DNA from: Diphasiastrum complanatum
Lineage: Eukaryota; Streptophyta; Lycopodiopsida; Lycopodiales; Lycopodiaceae
Assembly (NCBI GenBank): GCA_029204225.1
Contig: CM055102.1
Coordinates: 12,381,939 to 12,445,938 of the forward strand
DNA: 64,000 nucleotides
Direction: 5' to 3'
Part shown: piece after piece, positions 33,126 to 43,905 of the stretch
Numbering within the stretch: the stretch's first letter is position 1
Layout: each line of letters starts with the position of its first letter
Translations under genes and position numbers: made by a program
Notes under the pieces: model-generated
Told to the model about the DNA's origin: nothing
Databases searched by the model: none
Seen by the model: the letters and a program-made list of their open reading frames with translations, nothing else

Positions 33126-34311
33126 GCATTAACTTAGGAACAAAAAGGACATTCTCAATATTCATCCTCTTGGATGATCCAACATACAATGGAATGGTTC
33201 CAATACCACTTATCTTACATTCTTGATTACTTGCAATATAGATAGATCTATGTACATCATTGGAAGAAAGTGTGGAGAAATAGTCCTTTTGATATGTCAT
33301 GTGGGAGCTATCCCCACTATCAATCCACCAGGAATCATTGGTGTTGCACTTGGATGATGGTGGTGTGTTAAAAACCATCAAGGATGATTCTTCTTCATCC
33401 TCCTCCTATTGATGTGCAATGCTTCTTTTCTTGTTCTCTTGTGCCCTCTTCTTCTTGAGACATTCTGATGCAAAATGTCCTTTTTTCCCACAGAAAAAAC
33501 ACTTCAAAATGCCCTTTGAGCTTGATGCATCATCCTCTTCTTTGACCTTCTTGGGATGCTTCTTCTTTCCATTGGTCTTCTTTTTGCCCTTGAATGAGAA
33601 ATTAGCTTTCTCATTACCATCCTACAAAGACAATGAGTTCAATCTTGGTCTCGGGTGAAACATCCTACACTCTTCAGCCACCAATACACTATGAAGCTTT
33701 TCTATAGTGGGAAAGGTGTCTTGCATGGCAAAACTTTGGATACAATTTACAAAGTCATCTGCTAGACCATTAAGAACAATTTGTACAAGCTCTCCATCAT
33801 GAATCTTCTCTCCAATAGAAGCCAACTCCCTATTTAGAGACTTGATTCTTAGCACATAATCCTATGCACTCTCCTCACTTCTTCTCATGCTTTGCAAAAT
33901 CTGATTTCTTAGCATGAGGACTCTCGAAGTGTTGCTAGACTCATGGATTGATTTCAAAGACTCCTAAGCCTCTTTAGCACTTGTACATGATGAAACTTCT
34001 CTCAAAAGTTCATTGCTTACATTCATTTTCACATAGTGAAGTGCTAGCCTAGATCTCCTTTTGTATCTCACTAATTCATGTGCACCTAGAGGTTCATCTT
34101 CATCCTTAATCAAAAACTCATAAATGTCTTGGAGCACCATAAGTGACTCCATCCTAACCTTCCAAATAGCATAATTAGTAGAATTCAATCTCTCACTAGC
34201 CTCTAGAAGGTATGCTCTAATAGATCCCATCTTACTAGTGAATTCTACATACAAGAAATAGATTTGATTGACTTTGAATCTCACAAAGGTCTCACACTTG
34301 TAGTGTTTCAC
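33112..34311 (-). pseudogene. gag: Copia-D gag-protease, decayed
   Basis: On the minus strand, gag starts at or near 34227 (MGSIRAYLLEASERLNSTNY, then WKVRMESL), continues in pieces to 33622, followed by a zinc-knuckle region near 33470-33530 and protease at 33112-33381 (SWWIDSGDSSHMTYQKDYF). It stops abruptly at 33112 where the strand of coding switches. The lysine-rich linker between knuckle and protease is broken by stops. Confidence 0.8.
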
Positions 34312-34835
34312 TCAAATTTGATTTCTAATCGACAAGTGGACTTATAATCACAGTTCTATCACTCCCTCACAAAGTTGGAATGAAGATAAGATGATGGGAA
34401 ATCTCCTTTCAAACAAATTTTGCCAATCTTGGCTATTTTTGGACAAAAGAATGACTTAATCTCCCTCAAACCCCTTGATGTACTTTTAAGACCTATAAAT
34501 GAGTTTAATAGGACTTGATTTCAGCCTAGATCAATTATATTTCATGAATATTCAAATCTAATCAATGGCACTTGATTTTGGTAGCATGTCCTAGGATTTC
34601 CACCAAAAGTTACATCAAGAGCTCTCAAATTGAATTTTTATTGATCAAATGAATACCATGCATTAAATGCAGGTTCAAAGGTTCCCAAATGTGTGAAAAG
34701 TATGGATTTTGATCCCTACCAAGTTTGAAATCAAATCCCCTTACCAAAACTTAGCTTCTTACAAAACTAGTTTTTAGCACCAATACTTGCTAAAAATGGA
34801 TTTGATTGGATCAATGATCAAAGCTCTTGTACTTG

Positions 34836-34847
34836 GATCTGATACCA
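34836..34847 (-). other. Copia-D primer-binding site
   Basis: Minus-strand TGGTATCAGATC lies next to the LTR, one base different from the primer site of Copia-A and B. The leader between it and gag (34312-34835) contains no gene. Confidence 0.75.
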
Positions 34848-35536
34848 TGTGAAAGTATAGTACTTTTTAGATGATATATGGATCTTAGAATATCCACAAG
34901 AGTGATTATGTACTTGCTTAACAATGCATCAAAAAACTAGTCATCAAAATCTTGATCTAGATTGGCAATTTGACACACAACATGCATTAATAATCAAAAC
35001 ATAGATCATAGACACATATCTGAGCCCACACGTGTGAAGAGCAGCCTACTATATGGATTTTGAACAGTGTTTGAAGTACTCAAAGTGATGGTTTCATTTG
35101 GATCACAAAATCAATGTACATGGAGAGGACAAACTCAAGATTGCCAATGTGCACCAAAAATAATCTATGGTCTCACTATGGAGAGATGGAATACATAGAA
35201 AAACTCACTTCCTTTGTAAAGTTAGGTGAATTTCCAACATGTAACAAGGAAGTTAACTCACCCATTTTTTCCTAAAATGAAACCCTAGCCTGATCCCTAG
35301 AGTCATGCTTGGTAGATAGCTAGTTGGTCAAAATCTCATCTCAAATCAAGGTCTAGATCCTATAAAGTAGGGATCTCTACCAAATAGACACAACCACAAA
35401 TATTGACTTGAGCTAACCCACTTTAGGAGTGGATTGCTACGTGGTACTTTGACCATACATGTGTAGAAACAAACTATACACAAAAATGTACAATAGGCTA
35501 CATGGCTAGACTGGCCAATGTTGGCCATTTTTCACA
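34848..35536 (-). repeat. Copia-D 5' LTR
   Basis: 689 bp, beginning TGTGAAAGTATAG and ending TTTTTCACA in plus orientation, adjacent to a primer site. CACACGTGTG is at 35027-35036. The partner LTR was not found, so the element is truncated at its 3' side. Confidence 0.75.
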
Positions 35537-35924
35537 CAAGAAGCATGGGAAGAGCTCTAACATTGATTTCAAACAATACTCTTTTATGCAGTGAACTAGT
35601 TTGTCAAGAAAAAATAGTTCAATCTTACATGACGACATTCTGACGCTCTGTGATACTATCCCTATTACATGCTGAAAATCAAAATACATGAATTTGTTTT
35701 CTACAATATTGCCTTTTGTTCAATCTCACATCTTGGTCGTGCAATAATATATTTGAATATATTTGGTCTTTGAGTTTCCATATTTTAGATATGAATGCGC
35801 AAGTATTAAACTATCATATTCTTTCTCATATAGGTGCAACGGATTGGATACTAGTTCTTTATTGGTAAGTGGAGATCTTTGTCCATTGTCACTTCATCAA
35901 GATTTTGTATGACATACGTAATGT
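35537..35924. other. Region without recognised gene
   Basis: AT-rich; it could contain the promoter or 5' UTR of the methyltransferase-like gene that follows. No clear TATA box assigned. Confidence 0.35.
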
Positions 35925-38900
35925 TTGTGCTCATTATTTTTTGTGCATAGAATGGTTATGACCAGGTCCATGCATAGGAATAGTAGAATATCAGACAAAA
36001 ATTTGGAAGGGATGCAAATATTGACAGAGCAGTTACCTAAGATGGCCGAAGATCTTAATGTAGGTAACATTGATATTCTAGAACATGTTGATGTAGTTGA
36101 GACAGAGGAATCCTTAGATGACATTGAGTTTTAGAGATAAAAAATGATTTGCATGATGACCTCTATTTGGAAGAGGAAGATGTTGAAGAAACCACAAAAA
36201 ATAAAGGTAAAAAAAATGATGATGAATACTCACAAATCCCCATGAATTTTCATGTGGAAATGATATCTGAAACCATGAATTGGTTGAGAATAGACAAGCC
36301 AACCCCGCCTCCACTAATCCCATAATGTAGACTTTATGTTCATGAAAGCCTAAGGCAAGTGGGACCAAGTCGCACAATTTGGAAAGCTACATTTAGTAAA
36401 GATGGGTATGTGGAAGAGAAGGGATCATTCGTTGTTTCCATGCATGGGATGGGTGGGATTTAGTAGAGTTGAATGACGAGATAAAAAAAATCACGGGATC
36501 AAATATGGCTGGATATAAACGAAAAATTTGAAATAGATATTCAAAATAATGAGCACTGAAATAAACTTTTTGGTAAAATATTCTTGGTATGGGATGGAAA
36601 TCATAGAACACATGCATGGATGGAGGAGATCCAATAGCATTGGCGATTTAATAGAAAGAAGCATGTATCAATGTGTGTTTCATTTATTCAAGTGTCTACC
36701 TCGGATTCATTGCCATAGTTGGCTGCATTGAACAGAATAAACAAGTATAGAAATTTTTTCTTTTGCATATAAAGAGCATGTTGACTATATTAGACAATCA
36801 ACCTGAAAGTATTCTTTGACTTTATTTAAAATAATATTTTGATGTCTTTGTAGATTGAATGAAGAGGCTATTGTGAAGACAAAGCTAAGAGATGTATTAT
36901 ACTCTTTGAGTAAGCTAGGTGAAGTTACTTTAAAAATAAATTCACGGTTGACGAGTTGCAACAAATAAAAAAATTCAGACAATTGGAGCTGAAAAAGGGA
37001 GTTTTGCCATGGCACCCTTTGACGAGATTTATGCTTGCCAAGATTGTGTTTAATGTGAGATATGTTACTATATGGCTTTTGAATATGTTCATATTTTGTG
37101 ATATTGAACTATTTTTTGATATGTTGAGTTTTTATTGTAATGGGGAACTAGAATGATATCCAACGCAAATTGGATAGATGTCAAGGCAAAAGATGAGATG
37201 GAGTACAAGATTCAAAAGAAGTGGGACAATAGAATGAGTAAACTAATGGGAGTAGTTGACCCAAAACATGGTGATCAATGGTTCAAATTGGTTACGAGAA
37301 AATATTTGGGAGAAAAGGGTTTAGCAATGGGATTGGAAAACCTTAAGCATGTTGCGAATTGTTGAAATCTCAAATGAAACAAGATGTAAGTTATTGATGA
37401 TGTGTTTAGGAGCTTCTGTCATGCATGATTAGTATGCCACTCCTACCGGAGATAAGTTATTTTGTGGATGGGTGAGAAAAGAAGTATTTTATGACGTATT
37501 GATAAAGGAAGCAAACACAATCATGGAGGCTTGTGGTAGGCTTTTTGCATAACTTTGGTCTAAAATTTGAAATTTTGGTTCGGCATTTGTTATTTGAAAT
37601 TATTATTTGAATTGTGAGTCATGCCCATATCTAAATCAGATTGTTTTGCTTTTAGGTATTTCATTGCCCTTACTACATACTCTTGAGAAATACTTTATGC
37701 CTACTAAGTTACGATATCATGATGAACCATTTTATGAGCTAATATCTTACGTGGAGCCAATCTTGACAGCAACAACAAAGAACGAGGTTAAGCTTGTAGC
37801 TAAGCGAGTGGTTTGGAGGTAATTCTTTGGTTTTGCATAGGGGCTTTCTAAAATGTTGTTGATATTTGTTTGTATTTATGGTTCTATTGATGAATATTTT
37901 CTTGTAGATTCTTGTTTCACCTGACTGCAAAGTCAATTATGCCTTAAATGCCAACAATTGTAGATATGTGGAATCAGGTGACCATTTAGAGAGAAGCTAG
38001 CATGTATTCTGCCAAGGTCAATGTTGGTAGGAGGGGAGGTATAAGTGAATGAGAGGTTAAGTATCATACTTGGTGAATAGATTTCAAGGATGGTACATGC
38101 CCTGCCATTGAAACGACCAACTTTGAGCTCCATGAGAAGGGAAGACTATCTGTAGATGAGGATGATGGCAGTGCAGCATTACAAATGGTCACTAAACCAA
38201 TGACATCAATGGCTCAAGAGAAACCCCTACAACTACCAAAAAGGAAAGAGAAAAAAATAACAAGAAGACATTGCTCAAGAACAAGATGAGGTTGCGGTTC
38301 TAGTGACCCCTTTTGAAGCGTAAGCAAGAAGAATTTGAATTCAAGAAGGTGAGTATGGTTGATGTGACATCTAAAGTTGTGTCTTCCATTGAAGCTATTG
38401 TAGGAGACATCATTTGTCTTAAAGAATCTTTGTCAAATGGTGAGAATCCCTAATTGGAATAAGTGGTCAGATGGATTGCTAAAATCATGCTTGGACTTGA
38501 GTTTGATGATATTAGATGACCAGGGGTGGCTTGTACTCATTGGTCCACCAAACCAAAGGTTGTCAGTTGAGATTCAACTTGGCCTGGGCAATCTTTTTAT
38601 TCAACAACATGTGGCCCTCAAGGGTATTAAAAAATTCAGCAGGGGACATGATGGCTTGAATGTAAACACAAAACATCTAATTCTATTGTAGTCCATTGGA
38701 TGTTGATTATAAATAGCTAGCAATAAAAGTGCCTATTGTTTTGTAGGTTGTACTATAAAACTCGTGGCCATGTATTGTGAATCTATTCTGGAGTTCATTT
38801 TTTGTGTGTTATAGTGTATCATTGTATTGTGTGTTCTTGTGTTATTGTGTCATTATGCAGATGCATTTTTTTGGATTTGTACCTTTTATCGAGGAAGGGA

Positions 38901-39610
38901 TGTTCTCCATGTGCTTATCGTGATCGTGCCAATGATGTTTTTATTAGCACATTACTTGGTGTCAATAGAGACACATGGACTCGTTATCTTCCACACTCTG
39001 AGTGGTCTATTGATCCTAGCACACATAAACCACTACGAGATAACTCATAGAAGAGCGAATACTTTCTGATGTCTGCTTTTTGTTTTGAGGGAGGAATTGT
39101 AGTTGACATGTTATTGGAGACTGGCACTTCTATTTTGGTGGCAAGAAAGGCTGGTGTGCACCTTTTCGGCATGGATATAGATGAGAAATGCATTTCATGG
39201 GTGAAAGTACATCGAGGTATTTTTTTCATTTTTCTATGCATGATTTGTTGTAAGTTTTGAGAAATTCAAGTTAACACATTTTTGTTTTGTGTTTAAGATG
39301 TGGAGTTGGCGAACAACGAGCCTCTTCAGAATACTGTTGAGACATCATTGATGCCCAAATTGGGGTCAGCCGCCATTGAGCTGGACTCACTAGTGCACTA
39401 GTAAGTTAAATGTGTACATGGATTTTGTTGATTCGAGTTATTGACTTTCAAGGTTAAATTTAAAGTGACAGTGATTTGCCTTGTTATGTTGCAGACATGG
39501 CTAGGATAATGGTGCACTCGAAGGATTTGTATGATGCACCATTATGTAGGCAACATAGACACAAGCATTGTGAATTCATTGACGATGAGGCTACTCAAGA
39601 ATCTAATTGA
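35925..39610 (+). pseudogene. Decayed spliced gene: ParB/Srx-like motif plus DNA methyltransferase-like C-terminus
   Basis: Coding pieces on the plus strand form a plausible multi-exon gene. In order: an acidic N-terminus (about 35951-36134 and 36131-36322) and a DGYVEEKGSFVVSMHG block near 36394. A ParB/sulfiredoxin-like VWDGNHRTHAW (DGNHR at 36594-36608) follows with SFIQVSTSD, then helices at 36854-36935 and 36945-37050, and WIDVKAKDEMEYKIQKKWD at 37168-37224. Next come FYELISYVEPI near 37728, a basic KRKEKKITRR patch near 38240-38272, SLMILDDQGWLVLIGP (38491-38538) and ALKGIKKFSRGHDGLNVN. The end holds THKPLRDNS (39022-39048) and GGIVVDMLLETGTSILVA then FGMDIDEKC (39092-39190). The last two resemble the KP-x and D-x-F-x-G-x-G (SAM-binding) motifs at the C-terminal end of permuted N4/N6 DNA methyltransferases. 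Several stops and one or two frameshifts, and no clear catalytic [DNS]PP[YFW] motif, argue for a pseudogene. Family assignment is by eye only. Confidence 0.5.
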
Positions 39611-40629
39611 TAGAGTGGATTGAAAAGCAAAGACTGAATTTTCAATTATGCTTTGTAGTGCAATTAAACCTATTTTAAGTTTGATCAAATTTTATTTCTT
39701 TTGTTTGCTTTCCAAGCATGTTGAATCTTGTAAACACTAAAAGACATTTTATGTATTGGACTACTTGATTACTTCCAAGACGTCCAATTTCAGCAATGTT
39801 TTGGAGTATGCGTATGGCTTATAAGCATTAAAACTTCTTTTGGATGTATGAATATGATTAACAATGAACTTTCAACCACATTGTTTGATGTGTGGTAAGC
39901 ATACCTTTCTTGAGAGAAGACATGAACAAATTGTTTTTGGGTAGTAGGACGACGGTGGGCTGCTGCCAAGGAAACTAGCTATTATAACTTTGAAACACAT
40001 TGAAAGCAAGAAAAATTGTAGAGATGAAATGCAAGAAACAAAATCTGATAACAAAGGACTTGAATTTTGTATGTATGCACCACCCCCTATGTCAAGGTGG
40101 CAAAAGAGTGTTAACCAAATTCAATCTTAAAAAGATTTAGACAATATGATCTTTTCTTTTGAATGTAATTTGACTTTTACAAGATTCTTTACCTTTACAA
40201 TGGTAGAATTATAAGAGTTCCTTGATAGTTCTTCATGGCATAATTAAACAAATATTTTGATCTATTGTTGATTTATAATAGATTCACAAAATTTGTATAT
40301 TAAATGATTCATTTAGTTTTAATTGCTCATTTTTTTCAGTCATATCATGTATGATATTTGCGCACGTCATATATGGTTTGTTGATAATGATATATGGTTG
40401 TCATATATGGTTTCATTCAATATGTTTCTTTCTTTTCTTGCACAAAGAAAGGAACCCTTACTTGCTCATTCTAGATATGTAATTGTGTAATTGAAAGCAT
40501 GTAAGCAAAAAGAAGAATATAAACACCTTTGGGGGGGGGTTGATTTCTTTATAGAGATTCTGCAGAAGGGAAATAGTTCATTTGTTGTTGAGGAAATCAG
40601 GAAAGGACAAATCATAGATTTGGTCTCAT
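39611..40629. other. Intergenic, no gene recognised
   Basis: AT-rich DNA with a poly-G run of ten at about 40531-40540. Nothing else supported. Confidence 0.5.
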
Positions 40630-41040
40630 GAGACTCCACAAATTCAAATGTGCCAATTCAAGCGAGTCCTTTGCCCAAGTAGAATTCCCCTTAGGAAACC
40701 TTTTTCTTAAGCATTGTAACTCTCAAAAACTCAAATGACCATACATTTCATGCCACAACTTGCTCACATTAGAATCCTTTTTTGTCAAAACCTTTAGGCT
40801 TGGAATTGTTGTCTACAATCTATATAGGCCATTCTCCTACATTTCTTGGCCACCACTCAACGATTATGCCCTTTGTCTCATCAAACTTTGCCAACATGTT
40901 TTGCTCTGTATTAGCACCAATTGAAAGAAAATTCTTGGTTAACCCAAATACATATAAAACAATCTTAAGTACTTTGACCTCAACTGATGATAGCTTCACA
41001 AGAATGATGTATTTGGGGCTCTTGACTTCATGCATGGAAT
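40630..41040 (-). pseudogene. Ty1/Copia pre-integrase fragment
   Basis: On the minus strand, VLYVFGLTKNFLSIGA followed by NMLAKFDETKGIIVEWWPR (about 40850-41000) matches the region between protease and integrase of Copia elements (normally LYVPGLTKNLLSVGQL). It is interrupted by stops and has no attached RT or LTR. Confidence 0.6.
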
Positions 41041-41880
41041 TTTTTCTTCCATTTCAGAAGACATTTTTGCAGTTGTTACGTTTGTGATTACTGAATAAAA
41101 TCATACAAGCATGAATATTAAACCCCTGTAAAACACATGGGTGGTACAGGGGGAGCTTCAAATTAATAAAATGGATGGGCCAGGTGGAGTTTGAAATTAT
41201 CACCACATGTCTAATGGATGATTTGTGAAATGTGTAAGGGCCGTTGCAATACAATATGATATTGAAAAAAGATTTTTAAATATGATATAAAATGAAGTTA
41301 ATATTACATAGCATGTAATGTGCTACATAATCGATGCTACATGTAAATTGTCAAAACCCCAGATCACTGTCGCACAAAATATTCTCTTTGGAATCACTGA
41401 TGTCCCATATCATCAGCTTTCCCTCCAATAAGTCCTTTGCTTGTAGATCTTTTCACCAAAAAATCAAAAAGATTAACTGGTCTTCCTATAACCAAATATA
41501 GAAACTGATCTTCAACCAATTTACAAAGATATTTCTAGTCATTTAATTCTTCCATGTTCCTTTAGCAATTTTTTGTAGATGAAAATATCATCTAAGAATA
41601 CTATTGTGCATTAACCTAGATATGGATGACAAATATCATTCATAGATTGTTGAAATAACCCAATTGTATTCATTATTCAAAAAGAAAACATTAAGAATTC
41701 AAGACAACTGAAGTAATACAACAATAGATGTCCAATATCTATATCCGAATTAGTACAAAGAATTTCATTATTTCAAGACAATCTTTAATTACCTTATTCG
41801 ACATTCTTCATTGGAGAATCCACAATTTTGTTCCTAATGGATCACAACAATATGGATTCCAAGGCATTTTGTGCACTTGA
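41041..41880. other. Region without recognised gene
   Basis: AT-rich; only short shadow frames. Confidence 0.5.
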
Positions 41881-43191
41881 AGATACATCAATAAAACTAT
41901 TAAGTGCGTACATAATGTTGCCAAACACAACTTGCCTTGCTTGATCCATATGATTGAGCCTAGATGGCTCCATCTTGATACTCAAGGTTCTTCTTGGAGT
42001 CCTCGGGTCTTGAGCTTGATCCTCTACTTGACTTCACTCCAAACCATCAATGAATTGAATAAGGTGTTGATCCAAAGGTGCTTCTTCAAGTTTACAAATC
42101 TTCCACTCTTGAAAGATCACATTTCCACCATTGACAAATTCTTGGTTGAAAACAAGTAGATTCTACAATCTCTACTTGAAGAGCAAAACACTACCATTAT
42201 TCCTATCATTGAAATATGATAATCTTTGGTCCTTACATTGGAATGATCATGCACAAAGCATGTGGACACAAAGATTTCCAAATCAAATGATGTTTCATCT
42301 TTTATGACTCTATTCAAACTATTGCAAAAATAGCTATCCAATGAAATTGTTTTATCAACAACAAATGTAGATTTCAAAGCATCCCATTTCATTGTCTTGT
42401 GATACAAAGTTATAAACACCATGAAACTTAAAGGTAAGAAACAAGTCACCTCATGTCTACTAATACTTTCCAAAAAGTATTCAAAGATAGTAGACTCTCC
42501 AATGCTCACCACCATTTCAAGATGCACACTTGAATGGACAATTTGCATGCAATTTGATGACTCGGCCATTGTCATTGAGGACTCCCTTGGAACTCTCATG
42601 CTTTGAGGCTGATCCTCAAGATCTTCCTCCTTTTGATGCTCCTCCTCAATGCAAGCAAAATCACACTTTGCCAAGATCTCCTCTTGAGTGATCTCCTCCT
42701 TTACCAAGCTCATTCTTTCAAAAGCAACACTACCTTCCAACTTAAACAATCTTCCATGTTTAAATCCCTTTGCAATGCAAACATCATTCTTCAAGATGAA
42801 GCAAGCACCATGCCTAAAGTGGACATCCAAACCACTTTCTAAGAGTAGATTAGCACTAAGCATATTCTTGGTGATTGATGGTACGTAAAGGAAATTTTCT
42901 AGATCCATGCATTTTGAGAATTCTAGACACAAAGAGATGGTGCCAGCACCATCTATCCTACAGTCTTCATCATTTGTAGTGAAGATAAACTTCTTAGCAA
43001 CATTGAAAGAGTGTAAGGTTGAGAAAAAGTCCTTTTCACAAGACATGTGGGAGCTAGCCCACTATGAATCCACCAATTGTCTCTTGAATTTCTATTGCTT
43101 GTTGGTGAGGATGTAGATGCCATCAAGAATGCATCTACTTCATCCTCCTCCTCCTCATTTGCAAGGTTTCCTTGTTTTTCCTCCTCCACTT
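41881..43191 (-). pseudogene. Copia relic (protease, pre-integrase, diverged integrase)
   Basis: The minus strand encodes a broken gag-protease junction (VEEEKQGNLANEEEEDEVDA, then NWWIHSG) and, from 43046 to 42117, a 309-residue open frame. That frame begins with pre-integrase (DCRIDGAGTISLCL, LYVPSITKNMLSANLLLESG) and continues through a strongly diverged, shortened integrase-like part and a CRIYLFSTKN segment. Gag upstream is cut off by the LTR at 43192, so a second element inserted here. Confidence 0.65.
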
Positions 43192-43905
43192 TGTAGATTT
43201 CACACGTGTGGAGAGTCCACAACATGTACTTGTGATCTCCTAAGGTGCGTAGATGCACCAAGATCAAGACTAGATTGAGATTCAAGATCTATCTTTGAAT
43301 CTATGGCAAAAACACACTACTACATGCATTCAATCACTTCCAATCTCACTCACACGTGTGAGAAGTATTCAAAAATTATTCTAAGTAAAAACAAGCTACT
43401 CTCCTCGGGTAGAGAGAGAAAATCATCATGAGCTCTTGGGTAGAGAGAGAGAGAGAGAGAGAGAGAGCTAGAAATCCAATAACACTCAAAATCCACACAA
43501 TCTCCAAATCAATTAGATCCAAATGATGAGTACAATGATACTAGTAGATCCACAAGCTACCACTATGCTTAACTATGATTGGACCACACTTTGTCACCTC
43601 TTAATCCTATTGGACCATTGATCCATGCACCTCTTAGTTCTATTGGACTATTTTCAAGCAAACCTCAGATTCCTATTGGACCTCTTAGAATTCATCAAAC
43701 AAAAGCATTACACTTGTCTACACTCTAATTGGCACGAGTTTAGCCTCTTGATCTATTTTGGCTCAATAGTGGCATTACAAGTGGAAATGCATAATTTGCC
43801 ATCTATGCCAAATTTGTTCCTATCAACATCCTAAACCTAGGTGCTTGATATAAAAAACATAAGACCCCTATATCTAACATAGATAATCTTTTTCAATTCT
43901 TCACA
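43192..43905 (-). repeat. Copia-E 3' LTR
   Basis: In plus orientation it begins TGTAGATTTCACACG and ends CTTCACA, and is followed by CTCCTCCT, a polypurine tract on the minus strand. It is homologous in reverse to 29963-30704. It has CACACGTGTG at 43201-43210 and 43351-43360, a GA run near 43442-43467, and repeated CTATTGGACC-like strings. Confidence 0.8.

Noticed and set aside
35925-39610. Bacterial contamination as the source of the methyltransferase-like sequence
   Set aside because: AT-rich introns with GT-AG borders, interrupted frames and plant retroelements on both sides argue for nuclear plant DNA.
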